A stretch of DNA of 64,000 nucleotides from Fodinibius roseus (lineage in GTDB: Bacteria; Bacteroidota; Rhodothermia; Balneolales; Balneolaceae), in contig NZ_FQUS01000015.1 of assembly GCF_900129315.1 (NCBI RefSeq), positions 1 through 64,000 of the forward strand, written 5' to 3'. The notes under the pieces were generated by a model. The model made no database searches. It was not told the DNA's origin and saw only the letters and a list, made by a program, of their open reading frames with translations. The position numbers and the translations under genes were made by a program. This document shows positions 14,786 to 23,661 of this stretch, one piece after another (the first letter of the stretch is position 1; each line of letters starts with the position of its first letter).

Positions 14786-15523
14786 ATGCAACTTCATAAT
14801 AATACCATTCTTATCACCGGAGGAAGTTCCGGCATTGGCTTAGAGCTGGCCAGGCAACTTCTTAGGCAAAATAACAACGTCCTGGTTTGTGGTCGGACAC
14901 TCGAAAAGCTACGCCAAGCTCACCAGGAATTGCCCAGCCTGCATTACCTGCAGTGTGATGTATCAAAGTCGTCTGATTGTGATCAACTACGCAGCTGGGT
15001 TCAAGAAAACCATCCGGATTGTAATATTTTGATCAACAATGCTGCCATTGTTCATGTCGAAAACTTTTTCCAGGATGAGGACATTCTCGAAAAGGCCGAG
15101 GCGGAAATCCAAACTAACCTGATGGGCCCGATCAGGCTGGCAAAGCTTTTCGATCCTATTCTGAGCCATCATGAAAATTCCGCCATCTTTAACATCACAA
15201 CCGGACTGGTTTACGTACCGCGTGCTATCTATCCATTCTATAATGCTACGAAGTCCGCCTTGCATTCCTTTACCCAGGTGATGAGATCCCAGTCCGAAAA
15301 TAGATCTGTGAGTATTATTGAGGTTCTGTTTCCGGCGGTTGATACCCCCTGGCATAAGGGAAATCCTCCCGACATTGCGATTTCGGCAGAGGAAGCTGTA
15401 ACAAAAATGATAAAGGGAATAGAGAAAGGAGATAAGGAGATACACGTAGGCAAAGCCAAATTGTTATATATGCTTTCCCGTATTGCGCCGAAATTCGCCT
15501 TTCAAAAACTAAATAGCTTATAA
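14786..15523 (+). CDS. Short-chain dehydrogenase (DltE-like)
   Basis: A 245-aa SDR: TGGSSGIG at 11-18, NNAA at 84-87 in place of NNAG, serine region FNITTG (about 135-140) and Y152-x-x-x-K156 (FYNATKSALHSF). The LARQLLRQNNNVLVCGR and FPAVDTPWHKGNPP segments fit the DltE-like group of unknown substrate. It lies behind a Crp/Fnr gene and a perfect inverted repeat. Its stop is 3 bases before the methyltransferase ATG, so the two form an operon. Confidence 0.87.
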   Translation: MQLHNNTILITGGSSGIGLELARQLLRQNNNVLVCGRTLEKLRQAHQELPSLHYLQCDVSKSSDCDQLRSWVQENHPDCNILINNAAIVHVENFFQDEDILEKAEAEIQTNLMGPIRLAKLFDPILSHHENSAIFNITTGLVYVPRAIYPFYNATKSALHSFTQVMRSQSENRSVSIIEVLFPAVDTPWHKGNPPDIAISAEEAVTKMIKGIEKGDKEIHVGKAKLLYMLSRIAPKFAFQKLNSL

Positions 15524-15526
15524 CCC

Positions 15527-16684
15527 ATGAACCAGGAGAACATTCAAAACGACAATGCCAACGCAACACGCAGCGCCTTCTGGGCCAGCCTGATATTCTA
15601 CGGGCTTATAGCCTTCGAGTTCTTTTACATGTTCAGTCCCTTCGCAGCCTATGTTTATAGTATCTATGGACCGGGATTGCAGGTGCTCAACCTTTCGGAA
15701 TCTACAAGCTGGCTTATCCGTTTTTTTATGCCTCATATTGCCCGTGAAACGCAATCGTTATTTATCACCCGGCATGAGGTGATCGGGATGGTATTCTTTG
15801 TGGGCGGATTTATCGCGTTTCTGGTAGGCGCGGCACAAATTTACTGGAACAAGCTAAAAAAGAAAGGAGGCGTATTTGGCGGTATTTATCGTCAAATTCG
15901 CCATCCACAATACCTTGCACTAATGATTTCCAGTTTTGGGATAGTATTAGTCTGGCCCCGATATCTGGTATTATTTGGATTTGTGACCGTTTGCTTCGCC
16001 TACTTTTTTCTGGCCCGGATGGAAGAACGGGAATGCGAGCGAAAGTTTACGGACTATGATGAGTATTGTTCAAACACAGGGATGTTTCTCTTGCCCGGCA
16101 TCGAAAATATATTTAACCGGTTTACATGGCCCGAAAAGAAAATGGGTAAAATATTGAGTGTGATTGGTCTTTATATAGTTATCATGCTGATGGGTTTTGC
16201 GGTGGCAAGGGGCATACATAGCTATGCGATTAATAGTCTTTATACCTACACCACACAGCAAGAAGTGTATCTTTCGCTCGGGCAGATAACTCAGGAAGAA
16301 ATTGCTGACATGGTCACTACGGTGAAATCAGATTCGGTAGTTGCAGCATCCTTAAATAAATACTGGAATACTAATAATCGGTTTATTAACTATATGATGC
16401 CCGCTTCCCTTTTCGTATCAGAAGTACCGATGCATATTCCGGAGGGTAAGGTGCCCACCCATGAGCGGCCAGGCGATAAAGACCAAAGTCACTTTAAAGT
16501 TATTTTTTCTTTGGCTCAATTTGGTCCGGACGGACCCGTTGACGGACAATATATATTGTATCATGCAGTAAATAAAACACCTGTGTTAGAAGTCTGGATA
16601 AACCGGGATACCCAAAGCGTTGAAAAAATATTCAATCCTCCAATGGATAAGTATTATGAAGGGATGCCTGTTCCGGTTTTTTAA
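15527..16684 (+). CDS. Isoprenylcysteine carboxyl methyltransferase-family membrane protein
   Basis: A 385-aa membrane protein. N-terminal helices (about 17-45 and 85-105) lead to the ICMT/phospholipid-methyltransferase core with GGIYRQIRHPQYLALM (about 118-133) and FFLARMEERECERKFTDYDEYC (about 165-186), the SAM-binding signature RHPxY...EExxL-type region. A further helix (about 208-228) precedes a soluble C-terminal domain of about 150 residues not usual for the family and not recognised. It forms an operon with the SDR upstream. The substrate is more likely a lipid or small thiol than a prenylated protein. Confidence 0.75.
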   Translation: MNQENIQNDNANATRSAFWASLIFYGLIAFEFFYMFSPFAAYVYSIYGPGLQVLNLSESTSWLIRFFMPHIARETQSLFITRHEVIGMVFFVGGFIAFLVGAAQIYWNKLKKKGGVFGGIYRQIRHPQYLALMISSFGIVLVWPRYLVLFGFVTVCFAYFFLARMEERECERKFTDYDEYCSNTGMFLLPGIENIFNRFTWPEKKMGKILSVIGLYIVIMLMGFAVARGIHSYAINSLYTYTTQQEVYLSLGQITQEEIADMVTTVKSDSVVAASLNKYWNTNNRFINYMMPASLFVSEVPMHIPEGKVPTHERPGDKDQSHFKVIFSLAQFGPDGPVDGQYILYHAVNKTPVLEVWINRDTQSVEKIFNPPMDKYYEGMPVPVF

Positions 16685-16947
16685 TTACGTATTTATTTTG
16701 TTGAGTTTTATTGAATGACCACAGATCGTATAACCCCTAACCCCTTTAGAAAGGGATGAAAAGAAGACAGCCCTCACCCAGTTATTTGTTTATTCATTAC
16801 CTTGTAATTATAATTTTGTTTTGCCAGAAAAAGTCACTCTCGGAGCTTGAATTAAGATGAAAATGAAGAAAAGGCAGAGTCTTTTTTGGACACATGAGGT
16901 AGAATAAGCGTGTTGGGCCTTCCCGCCGTCACTTAAGCGTGAAATCG

Positions 16948-18687
16948 TCAGCCTCGTTCCTCGACCACTCTTTCATAGGCAGCCTTTACTTTCTTGCCGG
17001 CAATGGCTTCATTTACATTGAAAAGGTGATCTCCGATTTTCTCTAACCGGTTCAGGTAATCCAGGAATACAAATCCCACCTGGTTTGAATAGCCATTATC
17101 CTCAAGTTGAGCATAATGAAACTCCAGCAGCTCATCCCGATATAAATCGATGCTGTTTTCAAGGTGCATGGCTTTTTCCAGGTCAACACTTCCGTTATCC
17201 CTGGAGAGGTTCTCTCGGACATTGCGAATGGCATCGTGTACCCGGTCAAGCATCTTGCCGATCTTTTCTAATGCATGTCTGGGTAATTCGTTCTCTTCCG
17301 ACCGCATTCGCTCGCAAGTTTTTGACATTTGAAAATAGATATCTCCTATTCTTTCCAAATCGTTTATCATGCTGTGCATTCCGCGAATGCGCCGGGTGGC
17401 TTCTTCTGTGAGCGTAAAGCTGGAAATTTTAGTCAGGTACTCAGCAATTTCAAGCTCAATGTTATCGGTTATTTTTTCCCTTTTCTCAATCTTCTTCAGA
17501 AACTGCTCTTGCTTATTCTGCTTGTTAAACAGCAGTCCCTGCATGCTGAAGTGCATTTTTTCCACCAGCTTGACAAACAGTTCTATCTCTTTGTGAGCCT
17601 GGGACATCGACAGCTCCGGAGAAGACATCATCCCGGATGATATATACTGCAGCCGGTGCTGTGTATCCTCCTTTTCTTTTTGGTACTTCTCAACCATCCG
17701 AACGATATGCGGTACAAAACCAACAAGCAGCAACACGTTGATCACATTGAAGGCCGAATGGAACAGCGAAACGGCCAGCGTTGCATTGGCCCGACCCAGT
17801 TCATCGGTCGCGTGGAGAATCGAACCGGCCTCCGGGGAAAAATAGCTCATCGTTGCATCGATCCCCATAAGGAATGGCTGCATCAGGATCAGCATCCACA
17901 ACACCCCGAATATATTGAACACAAAATGAAAACGGGCCGCGCGCTTGGCGTACACATTTCCGACAACGGCAGCGATATTGGCGGTGACCGTGGTCCCGAT
18001 ATTTTCACCGAGGACCATGGCCGCCGCAATGGGAAAATCAATCCAGCCCTCAAACAGCATAACAAGCGTAATAGCGGAAGCCGCCGAGGAAGACTGGGTG
18101 ATCAAGGTTAAGACGGTGCCGGCCACGACAAAAATTAAAATAGAAGCGAAGCCGAATTCCGTGAACTGATCCAAAAACATGAACATCTCGGGATTATCCT
18201 GGATGTTCGGTACCCCGTTTTTTATGAAATCCAGTCCGATAAACAGGATTCCGAAGCCGATCATCGCTTCGGCAAGGTTCCGCAGCTTTTCCCGGCCAAA
18301 AAATATAAAGGGAAAAAAAATGCCGATTAGCATCATTGCCAGGGGCGTTATCTGCATTTTAAATCCAAAAATTGAGATCATCCAGGCGGTGACCGTTGTT
18401 CCGATATTGGCCCCCATTATCACTCCCGTGGATTCTATAAAAGTAATCAAACCGGCATTTACAAAACTAACAACCATAACCGTGGTGGTTGAGGAAGACT
18501 GGGTAATCGTTGTGGTGGTAAAGCCGGTGAGGATTCCTCGAAATCTCGTGCTGGTCATCCCCTTGAGAATAGACCGCAGCTTATTGCCTGCAACTTTCTG
18601 AAGACCGTCGCTAAACACTTTCATTCCATAGATGAAGATTCCCAGTGCACCGATCAGCTGCAGAAAATCCCAAAAAGTATAAGTCAT
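16948..18687 (-). CDS. Na/Pi cotransporter family protein (NptA/PhoU-like fusion)
   Basis: A 579-aa protein with two inverted Na/Pi-cotransporter repeats, each with the QSSS motif (63-66 in ITQSSSTTTV; 198-201 in ITQSSSAASA) and a following GANIGTT or GENIGTT loop. About eight hydrophobic helices span 1-320. The C-terminal half (about 345-570) is a PhoU-like helical domain (MINDLERIGDIYFQMSK, then YLNRLEKIGDHLFNVNEAI) that probably regulates transport. It takes up or exports phosphate with sodium at the inner membrane. It is monocistronic, separated by about 285 bp from the DUF2911 gene. Confidence 0.92.
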   Translation of the reverse strand: MTYTFWDFLQLIGALGIFIYGMKVFSDGLQKVAGNKLRSILKGMTSTRFRGILTGFTTTTITQSSSTTTVMVVSFVNAGLITFIESTGVIMGANIGTTVTAWMISIFGFKMQITPLAMMLIGIFFPFIFFGREKLRNLAEAMIGFGILFIGLDFIKNGVPNIQDNPEMFMFLDQFTEFGFASILIFVVAGTVLTLITQSSSAASAITLVMLFEGWIDFPIAAAMVLGENIGTTVTANIAAVVGNVYAKRAARFHFVFNIFGVLWMLILMQPFLMGIDATMSYFSPEAGSILHATDELGRANATLAVSLFHSAFNVINVLLLVGFVPHIVRMVEKYQKEKEDTQHRLQYISSGMMSSPELSMSQAHKEIELFVKLVEKMHFSMQGLLFNKQNKQEQFLKKIEKREKITDNIELEIAEYLTKISSFTLTEEATRRIRGMHSMINDLERIGDIYFQMSKTCERMRSEENELPRHALEKIGKMLDRVHDAIRNVRENLSRDNGSVDLEKAMHLENSIDLYRDELLEFHYAQLEDNGYSNQVGFVFLDYLNRLEKIGDHLFNVNEAIAGKKVKAAYERVVEERG

Positions 18688-18971
18688 CTTTGATTTATTA
18701 AAGATTTTGAAAGGGCATAGAGAACTATCTCATTCCCCAAAATAAAGGTAGCCAATATAACAATATGTTTTTAATCTTTTGAATGGACTTGGAGGATCTC
18801 TTTTAAAATAACGACATGCTACTATCGGCGCAAAAAGGCTTGCACCACCCTGTCAGAATGCCGTACTGCTGTTGGAACCCGTAGCTCCGCTACAAGGTAT
18901 GGAATCTGCTGATAACTTTGTGGGTAAGGTCGGTAATGCTTAACCAGTTAAGCGGGGATGTTGTGCGATGT

Positions 18972-19556
18972 TCATTCTCCGGCCCCAGATCCGGAAGCGA
19001 GAAATGCAATCGGAATACGCACCTCGGTCCGGTCCCACTGTAGCACGATATTGGTAGAATCATCCACCACATCGGTAAACTGAATGGTGAACGCTTCGGC
19101 AACAGATTCCTTTTGCTCGGCGGGAACGTCGACGCGAAGCACGTCATGTTCCTGCTGGTAATCAAAATCGCCCCATAACCCGAGTTCTTCATTTAAGATA
19201 ACCGTCCACGGCTCGCCCTCCCTCGGAATCGTAAACAGAGAATAGGTCCCCGCCTCCAGTTCTTCTCCCGCAAAACGAATATCGTGAGTGGTAGTCAGTT
19301 CGGTCGCCTCATTGGCCCCGGTGCGCCAGATATTATCGTAGGGCACCAGTTGACCGAAGATATCACGCTCCCGTTTGTAAGGCTGCCCATATATAACTTT
19401 AATGTACGTATCAGAAGGATGGTGTAGAACCTTGGCAATAGCAATAGGACTCTTTCGACGGAGCGTCTCCGGTTCTTCCGGCTCTGACTGGGTACAGCTC
19501 CCCAGGAGAAGCAGGATTAACAGAGAAGACAGAATATAAATTGTTCTGGTCGTCAT
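18972..19556 (-). CDS. DUF2911 lipoprotein
   Basis: A 194-aa exported protein: signal with lipobox LLLGSC near residue 20, then the DUF2911 domain (about 33-185) with the family signature VIYGQPYKRERDIFGQLVPY then IWRTGANEATELTTTHDIRF and AGTYSLFTIPREG. DUF2911 proteins are widespread in Bacteroidota, with no established function. It lies 56 bases downstream of the large TolB-like gene in the same direction, so the two may be cotranscribed. Confidence 0.88.
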   Translation of the reverse strand: MTTRTIYILSSLLILLLLGSCTQSEPEEPETLRRKSPIAIAKVLHHPSDTYIKVIYGQPYKRERDIFGQLVPYDNIWRTGANEATELTTTHDIRFAGEELEAGTYSLFTIPREGEPWTVILNEELGLWGDFDYQQEHDVLRVDVPAEQKESVAEAFTIQFTDVVDDSTNIVLQWDRTEVRIPIAFLASGSGAGE

Positions 19557-19612
19557 AACAGAGCTAAGTTGAACATGGAGATTACGATATCATAGTGTAA
19601 CAAATAATAACC

Positions 19613-22513
19613 TTAAAAGCTTCCGAAGTAAATATGGTGATTTTGCCGCGTGGGTTCGTACCCGTAGCCGATCCCAAGATCGAAAGACAAGTTGGAGATC
19701 CGGAATCTTGTTCGCAGCTCTAACCCAAAAACGGACCGCGACTGTTTGTTCCAGTCCGCAACCGCAGGATCCGTCACCGAACTGGAGAATGCAACCATAT
19801 ACAGGTTGTTCAGGTAGAAAGGTAGCAGAAAGCCGCCGTCATCGGCAAAAAGAAGGGGGATGGTATAGCGGGCTGACAGGCTCATCAGGTTGTCGGAAGT
19901 AGCGAGAACCGGTTCGGAGAAGGCGTCCGAGACCAGCGACTGGTTGTTGAAAACAGGACCCGACTGGGTAAGTCCCTCTATCTCCAGGCGCAGCGACTGA
20001 TTCCATCGTCGAAGCGGGGACAGAAAACCAATAACACCGGCCTGTAGAGCCGTAGGCCGGCGGGAGGTCAATTCAACATCATCCTGTCCGTTCGAGAACC
20101 GAAGATCAGAAGCACTCCAGTAGTGCTCGAGCTCCGAAAAGAGCACCAGTCCGCTGTTGGGTTGAACATCCCGGATATTCTGTTGCAGCCGAATATTAAA
20201 CTGCCCGTAGAGATTACTGACAGCGCTATTGGCAAAGTCGGAAACGGTATTGGCCAGTCCGACATCACGAAACCGTATCTGTGAGTAACGAAATTCGGGC
20301 TCAATAAAAAAGGAGGTGGAAAAGACGTTTTGATTCAGCTGAAAATCGAGTGGGACGCTGAGAGCGAGGGACCGGTTCTCGCGGAGGAGGGTGATGAACC
20401 CGTTTTGCGTCGTGCTGAACCTGAAATAGGAGGGTTCGCTGTAGAGGCGCAGGTTGAAGCCGGGATAAAATTGCTTGTTTTCGTAGGACAGGTCGTACCA
20501 CAGTTGTTCCTCCAGGTAACTCATTTCTGCGGAATACGCCTGACTTTGCAATAAGTTATTACTGTGCAGGGAGAGCCCCAGCTGGTAGCGGTCCCTGTTG
20601 GAAACCTTATTGACGGTCGGCAAAACCGTGCGTGGTTTTAGCCACCCGGAACCGGGAGAATAGGGCTCCCGGCTCCAGGTTTCGGAGGCAGTGACAACGG
20701 AATCGGAGACGACAGTATGCCGCATTTTAGCTGTTTTGATTTTCGAAGGTCTCCAAAGCGATGGAGAAACCGTATCCCTGTCACCGGCTGCGGCGGACCG
20801 CCTGAGAACCGCGGGGAGGCGTTCATTGGTATGCTGCCGAATAAAAGCTATGCGGCTACCGTCGGGACTGTAGGCTCCCTCAAAGGCATTGAATCGCGCT
20901 TGTGTGATTCGGGTCACCGATTCATCCCGGAGGTGATATTCATAGAGCTGGTGCGTGCCGGAAAACCCGCTGCTAAAGAGCAGTTTGTCGCCATCCGGGT
21001 GCCATTCCGGGTCAAAAACAGCGCCGTTTTCAAAGGAGATATCCGGTGCGCCGGATAAAGCCGGTGCCGCACTGTCACGCCCTGTGATCCACAGTCCCTG
21101 CAGACCTCCTTTATTGGCAATAACAGCCAGCTGATTCTCATCCGGATGCAGGGAGACCGCGGTAATTTCATAGGCCCGGGAAGAGAGCAATGGGTTCGCT
21201 TCGGAGCGGCTGCCGTGACGGGGGACCGACACCAAGGCCGCGGAAGCCGGTCGCGTTTGCAGGGCCAGCAGCCGGTCATGGTCATACTGCGGCGCGTATA
21301 ATCGTCCCCCTTCGGTGAGCTGCCGGCGCTTGCCGGTGGAAAGCTTGTATTCCACCAGCTCCGCTTTATAGGTACGGTCGTAGATGGGATCGGAATCATA
21401 ATAGCTGTACACTATGGCCGACCGGTCCTCGGACAGATCGTAGCGGTAGTCGCCGACCGAGTTGGTCGTTACGAGCTGCTTTATATTGTCCGACTTCAGG
21501 TTATAGCGGTAAAACCCGGGACGTGCATTGTAAAACGAGCCATAGAAGACGAGCGTGGAATCGGACAGCCATTGGGGGCGCCGAACCTCGCGCCCTTTGA
21601 AAGGAATGGATAGGACTTGTACCTGCGCCGCGGTAGGAGATTCCGGCCGGTCGTTTAAGGCTTGCTGCCTGTCATCTTCAAACTGCTCGTACAGCTGGCC
21701 CGGCCAGGAGCCGGTCGTATGTCGCAGTGCCATGCCGTACCCCAGGAAAGGATAGTCCATGTAAAAGCCGAGGGCCTTGCGGGTGGTTTCGTAGCCGTAG
21801 GTCTCCTGGATCCAGGCGGTGAAAGCGTGTCCGCCGATATAATGGCGATTAAAGGGACGCGTGCTGGCGGAGGCCTGTACCATCTGTCCCATGGACCAGC
21901 GCTGATCGCTGTCAAACACTGCATTGAACTGATTGGTAAAAAAAGGAAATTGTCCTCGTCCCCCATCCGGGGACACCCCCTCTGTTTCATGGTAGACAGC
22001 GATCCCTTCGGTAATGCCGGAAGGGATCGCCCCGTGAACAGAACGTGCCAAATCGGGCGAAAACAGGCTGAGGAGACGGGGTATATTATTTTTGCCGAGG
22101 TTATTGAACTGGAGCGCGTGGACCAGCTCGTGGGGACCCACATTCTCGAGCCACCCTCCTGTTTGAGGGTTCAGCGATTTCCCCTTGATAGGCGGCAGCT
22201 CGATTTCCGATCGAAAATGGACAGGAGTGACGAAACCGTTAGAGCGATCATTATAGTCATTAAGGATGACGGGAAATCCGGAAAGCTGTCCCCCCACCAA
22301 CTGCTGAACGTCGGGGTATTGCTCTTCGAGTATCTGTCCCATTTCCAGGGCGGTGGAATCGTTGCCGCGGGCGTATACCAGGTTGAAGTGAGGGGTTGTC
22401 AGCTGTTCCCATTGCTGTGGCGGACGGTATTGGGTGGGATAAAATTGCGCCTGGGCAGAGGTAACGGTATGTATTCCACAAGTGAACAACAGCAGCAATA
22501 AGGTTGTACGCAT
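19613..22513 (-). CDS. Zincin-TolB-beta-barrel surface protein
   Basis: A 966-aa protein with three parts. A signal peptide (about 1-22) is followed by a gluzincin-like domain (about 35-290) carrying HELVHALQ at 128-135 (HExxH) and a downstream ITEGIAVYHE glutamate near 169. A TolB/WD40-type propeller (about 300-600) follows with repeated DG-K/R-I/L-F/A-S strands such as PDGSRIAFIRQ. The last 330 residues alternate like outer-membrane beta-strands and end in phenylalanine. Similar Bacteroidota proteins are annotated as TolB-like or 'WD40-like' proteins. A surface peptidase or a peptidase-like anchor is likely; activity is untested. Confidence 0.8.
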   Translation of the reverse strand: MRTTLLLLLFTCGIHTVTSAQAQFYPTQYRPPQQWEQLTTPHFNLVYARGNDSTALEMGQILEEQYPDVQQLVGGQLSGFPVILNDYNDRSNGFVTPVHFRSEIELPPIKGKSLNPQTGGWLENVGPHELVHALQFNNLGKNNIPRLLSLFSPDLARSVHGAIPSGITEGIAVYHETEGVSPDGGRGQFPFFTNQFNAVFDSDQRWSMGQMVQASASTRPFNRHYIGGHAFTAWIQETYGYETTRKALGFYMDYPFLGYGMALRHTTGSWPGQLYEQFEDDRQQALNDRPESPTAAQVQVLSIPFKGREVRRPQWLSDSTLVFYGSFYNARPGFYRYNLKSDNIKQLVTTNSVGDYRYDLSEDRSAIVYSYYDSDPIYDRTYKAELVEYKLSTGKRRQLTEGGRLYAPQYDHDRLLALQTRPASAALVSVPRHGSRSEANPLLSSRAYEITAVSLHPDENQLAVIANKGGLQGLWITGRDSAAPALSGAPDISFENGAVFDPEWHPDGDKLLFSSGFSGTHQLYEYHLRDESVTRITQARFNAFEGAYSPDGSRIAFIRQHTNERLPAVLRRSAAAGDRDTVSPSLWRPSKIKTAKMRHTVVSDSVVTASETWSREPYSPGSGWLKPRTVLPTVNKVSNRDRYQLGLSLHSNNLLQSQAYSAEMSYLEEQLWYDLSYENKQFYPGFNLRLYSEPSYFRFSTTQNGFITLLRENRSLALSVPLDFQLNQNVFSTSFFIEPEFRYSQIRFRDVGLANTVSDFANSAVSNLYGQFNIRLQQNIRDVQPNSGLVLFSELEHYWSASDLRFSNGQDDVELTSRRPTALQAGVIGFLSPLRRWNQSLRLEIEGLTQSGPVFNNQSLVSDAFSEPVLATSDNLMSLSARYTIPLLFADDGGFLLPFYLNNLYMVAFSSSVTDPAVADWNKQSRSVFGLELRTRFRISNLSFDLGIGYGYEPTRQNHHIYFGSF

Positions 22514-22684
22514 ACGTATACCAGCATTTCGGAGTCAAATAGGCAGTAATCTAAGAAATATTAACAGATGTTTTTACTTAAAATCTTCCTGCAATAACGC
22601 ACGAGAACTGCCTGCTCGATTAAATCATTAAGCTGCTTTAAACTCTGACTCGGAATGTTTAGGCGAACACAAAAGTTGCGGAAT

Positions 22685-23365
22685 CTATCCCGCATAACCG
22701 GGCAGATAGTAATAGATAGCCCAGAAGTGCGAGAATGTGCCGGCCAGTACAAACAGGTGCCAAATTTCGTGATGCCCGAACCATTCGGGAACAGGATTTG
22801 GTTTTTGAAGGCCATAAATAACCGCGCCCAGCGTGTATGCGAGTCCCCCCGCGGCGATCCATACCAGAAAAGCCAGCGGAAGCTTCTCCATAAGGGTGGG
22901 AAATGTAAAGACGGCCAGCCACCCCATCCCCAGGTAGAAAGAGGTGGAAAGCCAGCGGGGCGCATCTATCCACAGGAACTTCTTGATAATACCGATAACA
23001 GCCAGGGTCCAGACGGTTGCAAAAAGTCCCCATTTCCAGCTGCCGTCGAGCACCAGCAGGCAGATGGGGGTATAGGTACCGGCAATGAGCACATAGATCA
23101 TGCTGTGATCCAGCTTCTGCAGGAGTTTCAGCGTCTTTTCCTTCACCGGGAGGGCATGGAAGAGCGTGCTGGAGGTGTAGAGGAGGACCATACTGAGCCC
23201 AAACATCGAAAAAGCGATCAGGTGGCTTACCGAACCCCGGGTGATCGCTTCATACACCAGTAAAATAAGCCCGATCACAGCAGCGATGGCCCCGAGGCCG
23301 TGCGTCAGGCTGTTAACCGGTTCTCGTAAATACCGTTTGATAGCTTTGTAATTCATAGATAGCAT
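22685..23365 (-). CDS. Hemolysin III (YqfA/PAQR-like) family membrane protein
   Basis: A 226-aa protein with seven hydrophobic helices and the conserved PAQR/HlyIII polar residues: REPVNSLTHGLGA at the start, SSTLFHALPV, LDHSMIYVLIAGTYTP in TM4, and the C-terminal GHHEIWHLFVLAGTFSHFWA histidine cluster. PAQR proteins are Zn-dependent hydrolases of ceramide-like substrates in eukaryotes. The bacterial branch is involved in membrane-lipid homeostasis and, despite the name, is not a proven toxin. ATG at 23356 is an alternative start three codons in. Confidence 0.9.
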   Translation of the reverse strand: MLSMNYKAIKRYLREPVNSLTHGLGAIAAVIGLILLVYEAITRGSVSHLIAFSMFGLSMVLLYTSSTLFHALPVKEKTLKLLQKLDHSMIYVLIAGTYTPICLLVLDGSWKWGLFATVWTLAVIGIIKKFLWIDAPRWLSTSFYLGMGWLAVFTFPTLMEKLPLAFLVWIAAGGLAYTLGAVIYGLQKPNPVPEWFGHHEIWHLFVLAGTFSHFWAIYYYLPGYAG

Positions 23366-23494
23366 AAGATACGAAATAATGTATAGTTAAAGAACCCAAA
23401 TTATGGTCCGGCGAGAGTTTAAGTGATTTCCGACAATTGGTCTTTTATTTAATCGTATCTTTTGTAGATTACAGGTTCAAAAGAATGAGAACAA

Positions 23495-23635
23495 GAGGGC
23501 TTTGCAAAATCAGTATTTTTTGTTCAAAGTCAAGGCCGGGGGGAGGTTGGAATCGCAGCATATACCCTATATGTGTGGACGTCAACCGATTGATAACGCC
23601 GGCATTGGGCAAAAGAACGGTTTTGCAAAGCCCTC
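23495..23635 (+). repeat. Palindromic element, copy 1 (141 bp)
   Basis: The ends are perfect 15-bp inverted repeats: GAGGGCTTTGCAAAA (23495-23509) and TTTTGCAAAGCCCTC (23621-23635). Inside, GGCCGG/CCGGCATTG and GGTTGG/CAACC continue the pairing, so the element folds into a long hairpin. It shares length (141 bp) and much of its sequence with copy 2 (59703-59843), notably CGCAGCATAT, CAACCGA and ACGCCGGCATTGGGCAAAA. The frame in phase with the DUF4412 gene is open through the element and gives NRLITPALGKRTVL, close to NRPITPALGKKTVL in copy 2. Confidence 0.85.
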
Positions 23636-23661
23636 AAAAACTAATAAAAAGGGAGTTTATC

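Noticed and set aside
16741-16757. CCCTTTAGAAAGGG hairpin between the methyltransferase and Na/Pi transporter genes, considered as a terminator.
   Set aside because: Very short loop and stem, and no T-run on either strand.
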